Assembly: GCA_017437285.1 (NCBI GenBank)
Contig: JAFSBM010000142.1
Location: 1 to 36,577, forward strand
From: Ruminococcus sp.
Lineage (GTDB): Bacteria; Bacillota; Clostridia; Oscillospirales; Ruminococcaceae
Reading direction: 5' to 3'
Length of the DNA: 36,577 nucleotides
Part shown: one piece after another, positions 15,661-24,461 of the stretch
Position numbering within the stretch: the first letter of the stretch is position 1
Layout: every line of letters starts with the position of its first letter
Notes under the pieces: generated by a model
What the model saw: only the letters and a program-made list of their open reading frames with translations
Told to the model about the DNA's origin: nothing
Database searches by the model: none
Position numbers and translations under genes: made by a program

Positions 15661-15876
15661 ATGAAATGTCCCGAATGTGGAAAAGAATGTCCAAAGGGAG
15701 TAATCGAAGCTCAGGATATGGGCAGCCTTACTCAGCTTACTACACTTTTGTCATGGTGTCCTGACGACCAAAAGGGCAAATTTATAAAAAAAGGCGTGGT
15801 TAATCTCAAACTTCATGGCGAGGGTTACTACTGCGACGAGTGTATGAAAGTTTTCGCTGTTTTTCAGGAAAAATAA
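15661..15876 (+). CDS. Small zinc-ribbon protein (PF20097-like)
   Basis: A 71-residue protein with CPECG (C3, C6) at the N-terminus and YYCDEC (C58, C61) near the C-terminus, giving a four-cysteine zinc ribbon. The pattern, in which a GYYCDEC strand ends the protein, matches small zinc-ribbon proteins of the DUF6487/PF20097 kind, whose role is unknown. The ATG follows AAGGAGG by eight bases. It has its own promoter and a terminator right after the stop. Confidence 0.85.
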   Translation: MKCPECGKECPKGVIEAQDMGSLTQLTTLLSWCPDDQKGKFIKKGVVNLKLHGEGYYCDECMKVFAVFQEK

Positions 15877-15880
15877 AACG

Positions 15881-15912
15881 AAGCCTGCGGTTATTCCGCA
15901 GGCTTTATTTTG
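15881..15912. terminator. Bidirectional terminator
   Basis: AAGCCTGCGG (15881-15890) pairs perfectly with CCGCAGGCTT (15896-15905). It serves the zinc-ribbon gene on the plus strand and overlaps the last codons and stop of the ylbJ-like gene on the minus strand. Confidence 0.85.
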
Positions 15913-16916
15913 TGAATTTTCGCCATTTCCGCTACCACCACCCCCGTCATTATGATAAGCATAACCGACGGCACAGGGGAGCTTTCACGGTAAAGTTTCT
16001 GCCCTGCCGCAAACGCCTGAACATCTCCCACAATAAAATATGGCTGGAGTATCCGACATATGAAAAAACTTGAAACTGCCGCAAAAGAACGCATTATCAC
16101 AAGGGGCAGAATTGACAGTTTTCCTCGAAATATAGCCGAAATCTGAAAGAAAACGCATACTCCCCCAAAGGATACAAGGGCGGATTTTACAGCTATATCC
16201 GCTGATATATCATTTATTGCGGTAACATCAAGCACCGCCTTATACAAATCGCAGCCGAAAACTCGTGATAATCCGCAGTATTCAGCCATTTCTGCAAATA
16301 CAGCAAAAATTATAACACACAGGCACATTTCACCTAATGCCCTACCCGATGATGATACGGATTTTGTGAGAATATTGCCGTTAACCGCTATACTGCGTGA
16401 TTTTTCTTCTATGGGAGTTCTTCTGAAATACGGCGATAATATAAGCAGAATTAAAAATTCCGCCGCAATATTTGATAATAAAATCAGCCTGCCTATTTCC
16501 ACCGTGGGAGCAACACAGCCGAAAATAAATGCAGTTCCCGAACCATAGCACAAACCCGACAAAATTTCAGCCATTCTCTTGGGCAATCTGCCATTTGTAT
16601 ACAATGTGTAAATCATTTTAGCCCCCACAGGATAACCTGCAACGAGGGAAAAGAAAAATATAGCTGCAAGTTCCCCATTCAAGCCGAAAAGCCCCTTTGT
16701 TACGGGAGAAATCCACCGTCCTACAACTGATATTGCACCGCTGTCAAGGAGAATTGCCGAGGCTGTCATCATAGCATACAGAGAGGGAATAATCACCGTA
16801 ATACAGCGATTTAATCCCTCCCCTGCCCCATTCCTCACCTCAACCGGAAATAACAGGCAGAATAACCCGAAACTCACAGCAAATACAACTATGAGTATTT
16901 TTTTTGCATTTTTCAT
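15891..16916 (-). CDS. ylbJ: Sporulation-type integral membrane protein, YlbJ-like
   Basis: A 341-residue protein with about eight membrane segments and a nucleoside-recognition/gate-like repeat. LFGLNGELAAIFFFSLVAGYPVGAKMI is the signature of YlbJ-type proteins, where Gly-Tyr-Pro-x-Gly-Ala-Lys is strongly conserved; LSGLCYGSGTAFIFGCVAPT follows. In Bacillus YlbJ is made in the mother cell under sigma-E and is needed for spore cortex and resistance. The ATG at 16916 is preceded by a weak GGGTGA. It diverges from yqfC-yqfD across a 55-bp gap, and these are also sigma-E genes in Bacillus. Confidence 0.85.
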   Translation of the reverse strand: MKNAKKILIVVFAVSFGLFCLLFPVEVRNGAGEGLNRCITVIIPSLYAMMTASAILLDSGAISVVGRWISPVTKGLFGLNGELAAIFFFSLVAGYPVGAKMIYTLYTNGRLPKRMAEILSGLCYGSGTAFIFGCVAPTVEIGRLILLSNIAAEFLILLILSPYFRRTPIEEKSRSIAVNGNILTKSVSSSGRALGEMCLCVIIFAVFAEMAEYCGLSRVFGCDLYKAVLDVTAINDISADIAVKSALVSFGGVCVFFQISAIFRGKLSILPLVIMRSFAAVSSFFICRILQPYFIVGDVQAFAAGQKLYRESSPVPSVMLIIMTGVVVAEMAKIHKIKPAE

Positions 16917-16971
16917 AACATCACCCGATTAATCATATTATTAAACGTAAACGATTATTCGGAGGTTGACA

Positions 16972-17232
16972 ATGTTTAATAAATTAACAGATAAATTCAA
17001 TGCCGCATTCTTTGAAGAAGCCGGAATTCACATTGCAGGAAATCGGGAGATAATACTGGAAAATTGCCGTAGAATCGAGGAATGCAGCGATGTGCTGATG
17101 TCACTTGCCTGCGGAAAACTGCTCATTCACATCTGGGGAAATGACCTGCGAGCCTTTGACTACAAGACGGGAGGGCTTGTAATTCGTGGAAAAATCGCCC
17201 AGATTGAACTGGAAGAAAGGAGCCGCAAATGA
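16972..17232 (+). CDS. yqfC: Sporulation protein YqfC
   Basis: An 86-residue protein with a YabP/YqfC-type fold. GIHIAGNREIILENCRRIEE and KLLIHIWGNDLRAFDYKTGG fit the family's strand pattern. In Bacillus the gene is in the sigma-E regulon, ahead of yqfD. The start is the ATG at 16972, six bases after GGAGG; an upstream TTG two codons earlier overlaps the ribosome site. The stop overlaps the yqfD start as ATGA. I could not find a convincing sigma-E promoter in the 55-bp gap. Confidence 0.85.
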   Translation: MFNKLTDKFNAAFFEEAGIHIAGNREIILENCRRIEECSDVLMSLACGKLLIHIWGNDLRAFDYKTGGLVIRGKIAQIELEERSRK

Positions 17233-18392
17233 AAAATCAGTTCCGTGGCTGTGTGAAAATCAACGGAAAGGGCAAAAATCTCTACGGCTTTGTAAATGCC
17301 CTACACAGCCGAAAAATCCCGATTTTCAGCCAATACATCAAGGGCGGAGTTCTCTCTGCGGAGATTTACCACGGCAGCCTTGACGATGTCCATGAGACTG
17401 CGGAGGAATGGGGAATTGAGCTGAGGCACTTTGAATACGGCACGATTTCTGAAAATATCCGCCGCAGAAAGGGCAGATTTGGCTTAATACTGGGAATTAT
17501 CATCATTCTCGGAGCGTCCCTCTACTTTTCAGGAGTAATCGTCACCATTGACATTCAGGGCAACGAAACGGTCAGCGACGGGGTTATTCTCAATGCCCTC
17601 GGTGAAATCGGCATCGAGGAGGGTACAAATTTCGGGCAGATTGACTATATCTGGAGTGAAAATCAGCTTCGGCTGATGCTTGACAAAATCGCTTGGGTGG
17701 GAATGCACCGCACAGGTCATCGGCTTGTGGTGGAGGTCACGGAGGTGGTAGAAAAGCCGAAAATGCTTATTGAACGTGTCCCCTGCAACGTGGTTGCCGC
17801 CCGTGAGGCTGAAATCGTCAGCGTTCTTGTCCGTGACGGTCAGCTGATGCATATGGTCGGGGACTACGTTTTTGAGGGGGATATGCTCATAAACGGCATC
17901 ACCACAGACCAAAACGGAACTGTGGTTAAGCATCACGCCATGGGCGAGATAATCGGCAAATATACAGAAACTGTCGAATTTTCGGGAACTTTTACCAATG
18001 AACAGCTGCTCCCCACAGGCAAAACCGATAACCGCCGTTCCCTCAAACTTTTCAGCCTTGATATTCCGCTGTATTTCGGCAAAAACAGCTATGAATACTC
18101 CGAAAATGAGTTGTCTGAAAATTCCCTTTACTTCTTTGAAAAAAAGCTGCCAATAGGCATTAAAACCACGAAATACAGGGAATTTGACCGTATAACCTCA
18201 ACATTATCCGAAGCTGAACTGAAAGAACAGATAATGGAGAAAATTTACCTCTATGAGAAAAATTTTTTACAGGATTGCGAAATAATTTCCCGTGACATAA
18301 AAGAGGAAATCACCGATGAGGGAATGACTCTGAGGGTTACGTATAAATTGCAGGGTGACATTTGCGAACAGCGTGAAATCCCCGTAAAATAG
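17229..18392 (+). CDS. yqfD: Sporulation protein YqfD
   Basis: A 387-residue protein with a soluble N-terminus (1-90), one membrane segment (about 90-113, GLILGIIIILGASLYFSGVI) and a large outer part that begins with the POTRA-like VTIDIQGNETVSDGVI and runs to a beta-rich domain. This is the YqfD pattern; in Bacillus it is needed for efficient sporulation, and the molecular role is unclear. The start overlaps the end of yqfC (ATGA), so the two are translationally coupled. Confidence 0.9.
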   Translation: MKNQFRGCVKINGKGKNLYGFVNALHSRKIPIFSQYIKGGVLSAEIYHGSLDDVHETAEEWGIELRHFEYGTISENIRRRKGRFGLILGIIIILGASLYFSGVIVTIDIQGNETVSDGVILNALGEIGIEEGTNFGQIDYIWSENQLRLMLDKIAWVGMHRTGHRLVVEVTEVVEKPKMLIERVPCNVVAAREAEIVSVLVRDGQLMHMVGDYVFEGDMLINGITTDQNGTVVKHHAMGEIIGKYTETVEFSGTFTNEQLLPTGKTDNRRSLKLFSLDIPLYFGKNSYEYSENELSENSLYFFEKKLPIGIKTTKYREFDRITSTLSEAELKEQIMEKIYLYEKNFLQDCEIISRDIKEEITDEGMTLRVTYKLQGDICEQREIPVK

Positions 18393-18401
18393 CGAAAAAA
18401 G

Positions 18402-18428
18402 AACACCGCAACTGCGGTGTTTCTCTTT
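18402..18428. terminator. Bidirectional terminator between yqfD and the cellulase gene
   Basis: AACACCGCA (18402-18410) pairs with TGCGGTGTT (18413-18421). A-rich and T-rich flanks on both strands let it end both convergent genes. Confidence 0.8.
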
Positions 18429-20515
18429 TATTCAGCTCCTGAAATTATACCTTCAAGGAGTGTATTATTCCACTTCATTGACTTTCTGTCGATTATTCCG
18501 TAACCGTCCTCGCCCTTTGCCTTGTTGTTATCCCAGACAAAGCACTTAATTCCACGCTTTTTCGCCGATGATACGTAGTAATTGTAGTATTCCTTTCTTG
18601 TGGAATCGTCTGCAATGCCTACACAGCCGAATTCAGCGATAATAAGCGGAGTTCCCTTGTCAATAAACTTTTTCTTCATAGAGTCGAATTTCGCATCAAG
18701 TTCAGACTTTTCAGCCTGTCCGAATGTGGTGCTTTCTCCCGACGCAAATCGCCAAGGGGCATAATAATGAATCGACACAATGAGGTTTTTGTCGTTTGGA
18801 ACGATAACGTCATTCATTGCAACTTCCTCGGCACAAGCACCGTATGCCGAGATAATCAGCGTTCTTTCGGTATTTTTTCCGCCGCTGGCACGTACAGTAT
18901 CAACGAAATCCTGCACGTATTTATTCACAACAGCACGTTCTGCCGCAGTTCCGCCCATCCATTCGTTAGTACTTCCGATTGTTCGGGCTTCGTTCATTCC
19001 CTCGAAAATCAGCCTGTCACCGTAATCTTCGAAATAGTCGGCAACCTGAGACCAGATTTTCTTGTATTTCGCACTATCTCCCGAATATTCGGCTTCTGTG
19101 GGATTGAACCAGATATAGTCATCGTGGTGCATATTGATAATTACAAACAAATCGTTGTCGTAGGCGTAATCCACAACCTCTTTTACACGTCCGAGCCAGT
19201 CTTTCTGAATTACATCGCCATCCATATGCTCTCCCCAGGTTACAGGGATACGGATTGCGTTAAATCCTGCATCTTTGACGGATTTTATCAGCTCCACGTT
19301 AGTTTTTGGATTGCCCCAGCCAAGCTCCGTAGCAAGTCCAGTTCTGTTCGTATTGTAGCTTTCAAGGCTGTTTCCGAGATTCCAGCCCACCTTTATCTCC
19401 TTAACAATTTCAGCTGAACTTCTAAAGCCATAAGACTCCGATTCCACGTTATTCTGCGGTTTTTCCTCCTTGACAGCAGGCACTGCCTCTGTGGAATCAC
19501 CAAGGCTGTATTTAATTGAAACCGAATCAAGAGTAGCCTCTTCCTGCTCACTCCACCAGTAGCCCAAAATAAGCTCACCGTCCTCATTTGCATAATTTTT
19601 CGCCTGTGGTTCGATAATCCAAGTAAGAGAAATTTCTGAGCTGTCGGTGAATTCCGCCACATCGTTTGACATATATTTTCCCTTTGAGGACTCATAGCCG
19701 AATGCTCCTGTAAATTTACCGAAGCCGCCTCCCGATGAGATTTTATATGTAACCGACTGTGGAACTGCTCCCTTGGGAAGCGTATCTGTAGGAATTCTGA
19801 TTGTATTGTCCTCGCTGTTATGGTTAACACTTTTGCCAACTTCAACGTCAACTGTGCCGTCACAGGGAATTTCAGTTGTACGTGTGATATTGCATATAAC
19901 ATTTTCAATGCGTAAGCCTGAGGTTCCGCCCCACCAGTAGCCGAAAAGCACCTCTCCGTTAGCTGAAACATAATCGGAAACATCATCGGGGAGAGTCCAC
20001 GTAATCTCGCCGTATGTACCCTCTGTGGGAGCTGTGAAGTCACCTGACTGATACCAGCCCTCATCGGTAGCCGCAGGACAATCCTCGGTTACTGAGATAC
20101 CGCAGCCGCCCTTGAACTGCCCGATATTATAGCCGTCTGTGGAATATATTACAAAGGTGAACGAGTTGATTTTATCTCCCTCACGCATAAAATCCGCAAG
20201 GGGAAGTTTCAGCGTATTATCGCCGTTTGTACGTCCTATGACAGCATCTGCATTCTGCTGTATTCCAAGATTTGCGGTAACTGTTTCAACAGGGCTTACG
20301 TGCTTTGTGGGAGGCTCTGTAGTTGGCTCTGTGGGAGCAGTTTCAACCTTGTCCGCCGTTGTTTCGGAGCTGTCTGTTTTATCCGTCTTATTCCCCTTTT
20401 CATCTGTGGGAACAATGTCCGTATTCCCCGATTTTTCGGGAATTAACTTTCCGCTGAATGTTGCCGCAGCTGCAAGAAACAGTGCAGAAAATATAACAGC
20501 TAACTTTCTTTTCAT
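18428..20515 (-). CDS. Secreted GH5 endoglucanase with two repeated N-terminal modules
   Basis: A 695-residue exported beta-glucanase. The domains in order are a signal peptide (1-22), a Thr/Glu/Pro linker (about 30-75) and two related beta-rich modules (about 78-212 and 225-340). Each module carries GE-[VL]-[LI]-x-GYWW (GYWW at 192-195 and 318-321) and is probably carbohydrate-binding. After a short linker comes a GH5 catalytic domain (about 362-692), probably subfamily 4. The acid/base is E509 (FEGMNEA) and the nucleophile is E628 (IIAEFG); VGWNLGNSLE, IRIPVTWGEH and NMHHDD are also seen. It would cut cellulose or related beta-glucans outside the cell. No dockerin follows, so it is not anchored to a cellulosome in the classical way. 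The start is the ATG before KRKLAVIF, with AAAAGG upstream. Confidence 0.9.
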   Translation of the reverse strand: MKRKLAVIFSALFLAAAATFSGKLIPEKSGNTDIVPTDEKGNKTDKTDSSETTADKVETAPTEPTTEPPTKHVSPVETVTANLGIQQNADAVIGRTNGDNTLKLPLADFMREGDKINSFTFVIYSTDGYNIGQFKGGCGISVTEDCPAATDEGWYQSGDFTAPTEGTYGEITWTLPDDVSDYVSANGEVLFGYWWGGTSGLRIENVICNITRTTEIPCDGTVDVEVGKSVNHNSEDNTIRIPTDTLPKGAVPQSVTYKISSGGGFGKFTGAFGYESSKGKYMSNDVAEFTDSSEISLTWIIEPQAKNYANEDGELILGYWWSEQEEATLDSVSIKYSLGDSTEAVPAVKEEKPQNNVESESYGFRSSAEIVKEIKVGWNLGNSLESYNTNRTGLATELGWGNPKTNVELIKSVKDAGFNAIRIPVTWGEHMDGDVIQKDWLGRVKEVVDYAYDNDLFVIINMHHDDYIWFNPTEAEYSGDSAKYKKIWSQVADYFEDYGDRLIFEGMNEARTIGSTNEWMGGTAAERAVVNKYVQDFVDTVRASGGKNTERTLIISAYGACAEEVAMNDVIVPNDKNLIVSIHYYAPWRFASGESTTFGQAEKSELDAKFDSMKKKFIDKGTPLIIAEFGCVGIADDSTRKEYYNYYVSSAKKRGIKCFVWDNNKAKGEDGYGIIDRKSMKWNNTLLEGIISGAE

Positions 20516-20571
20516 TATATACATCCTTTTCAACTTGCCTTGAATTTCAAAGCAATAAAACTTCTCCGAGC

Positions 20572-20591
20572 GTATGCAAAAAACTGCATAC
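20572..20591 (-). promoter_or_regulatory. Possible operator at the cellulase transcription start
   Basis: GTATGCA-N6-TGCATAC is a perfect 7-bp inverted repeat that begins seven bases downstream of the -10 box, that is, at the expected transcription start. A repressor site or a 5' stabilising hairpin are both possible. Confidence 0.5.
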
Positions 20592-20597
20592 AAGCTG

Positions 20598-20626
20598 ATT
20601 ATAGCATATTTTCGCCAATTTTGCAA
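20598..20626 (-). promoter_or_regulatory. Cellulase promoter
   Basis: TTGCAA (20621-20626), 17-base spacer and TATAAT (20598-20603) on the minus strand. Confidence 0.7.
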
Positions 20627-20720
20627 TATATGGAGCTATTTCTAATTGCAAATAATTTGTGAATAATTAAATTGTTTCAAGTAATATAAAATTGCAGATA
20701 ATTTGATAAATATGTTATAA

Positions 20721-20749
20721 TTGACTTTTCGGAAAATTTAGTGTATACT
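20721..20749 (+). promoter_or_regulatory. Promoter of the D,D-carboxypeptidase gene
   Basis: TTGACT (20721-20726), 17-base spacer and TATACT (20744-20749), about 70 bases before the ATG. Confidence 0.7.
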
Positions 20750-20819
20750 GTATTTGTATGCGAATTTTTTGCTCTCATAAAAGAAAAAGAAAAAAGAGGG
20801 CAATGCCAAGGAGAACAAA

Positions 20820-21827
20820 ATGAAAAGAATTCTGCTATATATAAGCATCTGCGTTCTTGTTTTGCTGACGGGGTGCAGTAATACTGAGCGTAAAAAGCCA
20901 CAATCGTGGTACGGAATTATTCCGAATATGATTTACAAAAACAGTGAACCGCCTGTCACTACAACCACAACTACCACCACGGCAACTACAAAGCCTACCA
21001 CCAGAGCAACTACGACTACCACAGCTGCTCCCACTGAGCCGCCTGTGCGATACTACAAAACTGCGGCGGTTTATGCACCTGCAAAGGATAAAATGCTTTT
21101 TGAGGACGGCGTTCACGACTCCGTATCCCCTGCAAGTATAACTAAGCTTATGACAGCCTGCGTTGCGTTGAAATATATCCCGACTAATACGGTTTTCACC
21201 GTTGGCTCAGAACTGGCACTTGTCAGCCCATATTCAAGTATGTGCTATATCCAGCCGGGACAGCAGTTTACTCTGTATGACCTGCTGACGGGAATGTTAC
21301 TTTCTTCGGGCAATGATGCGGCATATACAATAGCTGTGAATACTGCAAGAATTCAGTCCGAAAACGGCAATATGACTGATTATGAAGCGGTGGAATATTT
21401 CTGTCAGCTGATGAATGAATATGCAGCTGAACTTGAAATGACGAATTCACATTTTGCAACTCCCGACGGCTGGGACCACCACCAACAGCTCACTACAGTT
21501 TACGATTTGCTGAAACTGACAAAGCACACTATGAAGTACAAGGAAATCCGTGAAATAGTTTCCATTGCGGAAAAGGACGTAACGGCGGTTACAGGTGAAA
21601 CTTTCAACTGGAAGAACTCCAACCGACTAATTCACGAGGAAAGCGATTACTACTGCCCTTATGCCGTAGGTACAAAAACAGGCTCAACGGTAAATGCAGG
21701 AAATTGCCTTATATCGCAGTTTTACGTAAATGCTACAGAGTATATCATCATTGTTACAGGCTGTCCCACCGATGAAAGCCGATTTGAGGAAACCCTGAAA
21801 CTTTTCGATGAATTCTGTATGAATTAG
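20820..21827 (+). CDS. D-alanyl-D-alanine carboxypeptidase (S11) lipoprotein
   Basis: A 335-residue penicillin-binding carboxypeptidase that trims the terminal D-Ala of peptidoglycan stem peptides. It has a lipoprotein signal (LLTGC, lipidated C19), a Thr-rich linker (47-73) and an S11 domain with all three active-site motifs: SITK (S106, K109), SGN (S163-N165) and KTG (286-288). The beta-rich C-terminal domain usual in PBP5-type enzymes is missing, so the protein stops soon after the catalytic domain. AAGGAG lies before the ATG. Repeats begin about 15 bases after the stop. Confidence 0.93.
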   Translation: MKRILLYISICVLVLLTGCSNTERKKPQSWYGIIPNMIYKNSEPPVTTTTTTTTATTKPTTRATTTTTAAPTEPPVRYYKTAAVYAPAKDKMLFEDGVHDSVSPASITKLMTACVALKYIPTNTVFTVGSELALVSPYSSMCYIQPGQQFTLYDLLTGMLLSSGNDAAYTIAVNTARIQSENGNMTDYEAVEYFCQLMNEYAAELEMTNSHFATPDGWDHHQQLTTVYDLLKLTKHTMKYKEIREIVSIAEKDVTAVTGETFNWKNSNRLIHEESDYYCPYAVGTKTGSTVNAGNCLISQFYVNATEYIIIVTGCPTDESRFEETLKLFDEFCMN

Positions 21828-21841
21828 CGTTAATGCAATTA

Positions 21842-22103
21842 AAAGCCGTTAGCTGTATTAAAGCCATTAGCCTTTAGCTGGCAGGTTAATTAAGAATTAT
21901 GGGCGGTAGTCTTAACGATTACCGTCTTTTCTTATATATTTAAAATGGGCGGATAATATCCGCCCCTACACAGATTGACGGTATACCGCAATATTCACCG
22001 CCCCCAATAGCTAATAGCTAAAGGCTAACGGCTAACGGCTTTGATATGGCTGACGGCTAATAGCTAACAGCTAAAAGCTAAAAGCTAACAGCTAACAACT
22101 AAA
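21842..22103. repeat. Composite repeat: facing heptamer arrays around GGGCGG modules
   Basis: The left array (21842-21881) is in the AGCNNTT sense. The right array (22006-22103) has about 13 units in the AANNGCT sense, with one break. Between them are GGGCGGTAGTCTTAACGATT (21901-21920) and a 57-bp module (21947-22003) that begins GGGCGGATAATATCCGCCC and ends ACCGCCC. The 57-bp module recurs at 24337-24393 with one difference. The 380-bp stretch between the carboxypeptidase and metG holds this repeat and the metG promoter, and no gene. Confidence 0.85.
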
Positions 22104-22126
22104 TGCAAAAAAATTTCTCAAAACAC

Positions 22127-22155
22127 GTGACAAACAGAGAAATATGTGGTATAAT
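22127..22155 (+). promoter_or_regulatory. metG promoter
   Basis: GTGACA (22127-22132), 17-base spacer and TATAAT (22150-22155). The leader of about 45 bases has only a small hairpin (GCTGA/TCAGC) and is too short for a T-box or SAM riboswitch. Confidence 0.65.
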
Positions 22156-22207
22156 AGAAGTGCTGATTTCATTCGTCAGCAAAAATTTCCAAAAGGAGCG
22201 ATTTTTT

Positions 22208-24193
22208 ATGTCAAAGAAACCCTTTTACATTACCACACCTATTTATTACCCCTCAGGTAATCCACATATCGGTCACAGCTACACAACTGTAGCCTGCGAC
22301 TCTATTGCACGTTTCAAGCGAATGCAGGGCTATGATGTAATGTTCCTCACAGGTACAGATGAGCATGGTCTGAAAATCGAGCAGAAAGCCGCTGAACAGG
22401 GCGTTACACCAAAGGAATACGTTGATGTTATCGTTGACAAATTCAAGAACCTCTGGCAGTATATGAATATTTCCTACGACAGATATATCCGTACAACTGA
22501 CGACTATCACGTTGAATCCGTGCAGAAGATTTTCAAGGCACTCTACGACAAGGGATACATCTACAAGGGCGAATATTCGGGAAAATACTGCACTCCCTGC
22601 GAAAGTTTCTGGACTGATTCACAGCTTGACGAAAACGGCTGCTGCCCTGAGTGTCACAGACCTGTGAAATTCGCCAAGGAGGAGGCATACTTCTTCAAGA
22701 TGTCACCCTTTGCAGAGCGTATTGAGAAACTTCTCCTTGAAACTGACTACCTCCGCCCAAAAACAAGAGCAATTGAGCTTGTAAATAACTTCATCAAACC
22801 AGGTCTGGAGGATTTGTGCGTATCAAGAACAACTTTCAAGTGGGGCGTTCCCGTTTCATTTGACGACAAACACGTTGTTTATGTATGGATTGACGCACTT
22901 TCCAACTACATCACAGCTCTCGGCTATATGAACGACAAGTATGACGATTTTGAAAAATACTGGAGTGCAGATGTTCATATGGTTGCAAAGGATATTATGC
23001 GATTCCACGCTATTATCTGGCCTGCAATGCTTATGGCACTTGACCTGCCGCTCCCTAAACACCTTGCAGTTCACGGCTATATCACAATGCAGAGCAAGGG
23101 CGGCGAAAGCGTTAAGATGTCAAAATCTCTCGGCAACGTGGTTGACCCATTTGTACTTGGCGAGCGTTACGGCTGTGACGCTATCAGATACCACATTCTC
23201 CGTGAAATGGCTCTCGGTGCTGACAGCCTTTTCTCCAACGAGATTATGATTAACCGTATCAACTCCGACCTTGCAAACGGCTTTGGAAACCTTGTTTCAC
23301 GTACCGTTGCAATGGCTGATAAATATTTCGGCGGAACTCTCCCCTCTGACCGTCAGGCTGACGCTCTCGACGAGGATTTCAAGAGTGTAGTTCTCGGTGC
23401 TGTATCAGCTGTTGAAGCTGCTATGGACGAAACAAAAATCAAGCAGGCTCTGGAGGAAATCTTCAAGGCTGTTGACCGTGCAAACAAGTATATTGACGAA
23501 ACTGAGCCGTGGAAGCTGGGCAAGGACGAGTCCGCAAAGGGCAGACTTGCAACGGTTCTCTACAATCTCCTTGACGGTATCAGAATTATTTCAACTCTCC
23601 TCAGCCCATTTATGCCTGCAACTATGCCTGAGGTATGGAAGCAGATTGGTGCAGCTGAGGCTGATGTGGCTTATGACAAGCTGTCTGTATTCGGAGTTCT
23701 CCCCGAAAATGTAACAGTATGCAAGGGTGCAATCCTGTTCCCAAGAATTGACGTTGACAAGGAAATTGAGGAACTCAACTCAATTATTCAGAAGAATATG
23801 GAAGCTGCACAGTCCAGCCTTTCCGCTGAGGAAAAGGGCGAGGCAGCTATGGAAATCCCCGAACTTGCTGAGGAAATCTCCATTGATGATTTTGCTAAGG
23901 TTGAGCTGAGATGTGCAAAAATCCTCTCTGCTGAAAAGGTGAAGAAGTCCGATAAGCTTCTCTGCTTACAGCTTGACGACGGAATGGGCGGCAGACAGGT
24001 AGTTTCGGGAATTGCCGAATACTACACTCCCGAGGAGCTTGTAGGAAAGAAAATTCAGCTTGTGGCAAATCTCAAGCCTGTAAAGCTCCGTGGTGTTGAA
24101 AGCTGCGGTATGATTTGTGCCTCTGATACTCCCGACGGTGTAAAGGTGCTGTTCCTTGATGACAGTATCCCCTGCGGTGCGAAGATTAGATAA
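22208..24193 (+). CDS. metG: Methionyl-tRNA synthetase
   Basis: Charges tRNA-Met in the cytosol. The 661-residue class I synthetase has PHIGHSYT (the HIGH box), a zinc knuckle with CTPC and CCPEC, the VKMSKSLGN box, an anticodon-binding helical domain, and a C-terminal OB-fold tRNA-binding domain (about 560-661, DFAKVELRCAKILSAEKVKK, then GVESCGMI). The start is the ATG at 22208, nine bases after AAGGAG; the frame is open further upstream, but that part contains the promoter. Flanked on both sides by composite heptamer repeats. Confidence 0.98.
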   Translation: MSKKPFYITTPIYYPSGNPHIGHSYTTVACDSIARFKRMQGYDVMFLTGTDEHGLKIEQKAAEQGVTPKEYVDVIVDKFKNLWQYMNISYDRYIRTTDDYHVESVQKIFKALYDKGYIYKGEYSGKYCTPCESFWTDSQLDENGCCPECHRPVKFAKEEAYFFKMSPFAERIEKLLLETDYLRPKTRAIELVNNFIKPGLEDLCVSRTTFKWGVPVSFDDKHVVYVWIDALSNYITALGYMNDKYDDFEKYWSADVHMVAKDIMRFHAIIWPAMLMALDLPLPKHLAVHGYITMQSKGGESVKMSKSLGNVVDPFVLGERYGCDAIRYHILREMALGADSLFSNEIMINRINSDLANGFGNLVSRTVAMADKYFGGTLPSDRQADALDEDFKSVVLGAVSAVEAAMDETKIKQALEEIFKAVDRANKYIDETEPWKLGKDESAKGRLATVLYNLLDGIRIISTLLSPFMPATMPEVWKQIGAAEADVAYDKLSVFGVLPENVTVCKGAILFPRIDVDKEIEELNSIIQKNMEAAQSSLSAEEKGEAAMEIPELAEEISIDDFAKVELRCAKILSAEKVKKSDKLLCLQLDDGMGGRQVVSGIAEYYTPEELVGKKIQLVANLKPVKLRGVESCGMICASDTPDGVKVLFLDDSIPCGAKIR

Positions 24194-24216
24194 TTCTTTA
24201 ATGCGTAATTATTAAA

Positions 24217-24448
24217 AAAGCTATTAGCTATTAGCTTTTAGCCTTTAGCTATGTGGGCGGCTGATATAATTTGTAATGACAGGTTGTACCGTGTCCGCAA
24301 TTTCGTTACGAAATTCAGTTTTTTTCATAATCTTACGGGCGGATAATATCCGCCCCTACACAGATTGACGGTATATCGCAATATTCACCGCCCACAATGG
24401 CTAATAGCTAATGGCTAAAGACTAACGGCTTTAATACGGCTAATCTCT
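24217..24448. repeat. Composite repeat between metG and a zinc-ribbon membrane protein gene
   Basis: The left array (24217-24251) is in the AGCNNTT sense and the right array (24396-24448) in the AANNGCT sense. The core holds AATTTCGTTACGAAATT (a near-perfect palindrome) and the 57-bp GGGCGGAT module (24337-24393). The palindrome has a counterpart at 28080-28096. No gene lies in 24194-24461. Confidence 0.85.
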
Positions 24449-24461
24449 AAAAGGTGCTTTT

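Noticed and set aside
16917-16971. Sigma-E promoter for yqfC
   Set aside because: No pair of elements with acceptable match and spacing could be found in the gap.
18428-18500. Dockerin at the end of the GH5 enzyme
   Set aside because: The protein stops within a few residues of the catalytic domain, and no calcium-binding dockerin repeat is seen.
21842-22103. CRISPR-like array
   Set aside because: The repeated unit is 7 bases with no unique spacers between units and no cas gene nearby.
22156-22207. T-box or SAM element before metG
   Set aside because: The leader is about 45 bases and lacks specifier and T-box sequences.
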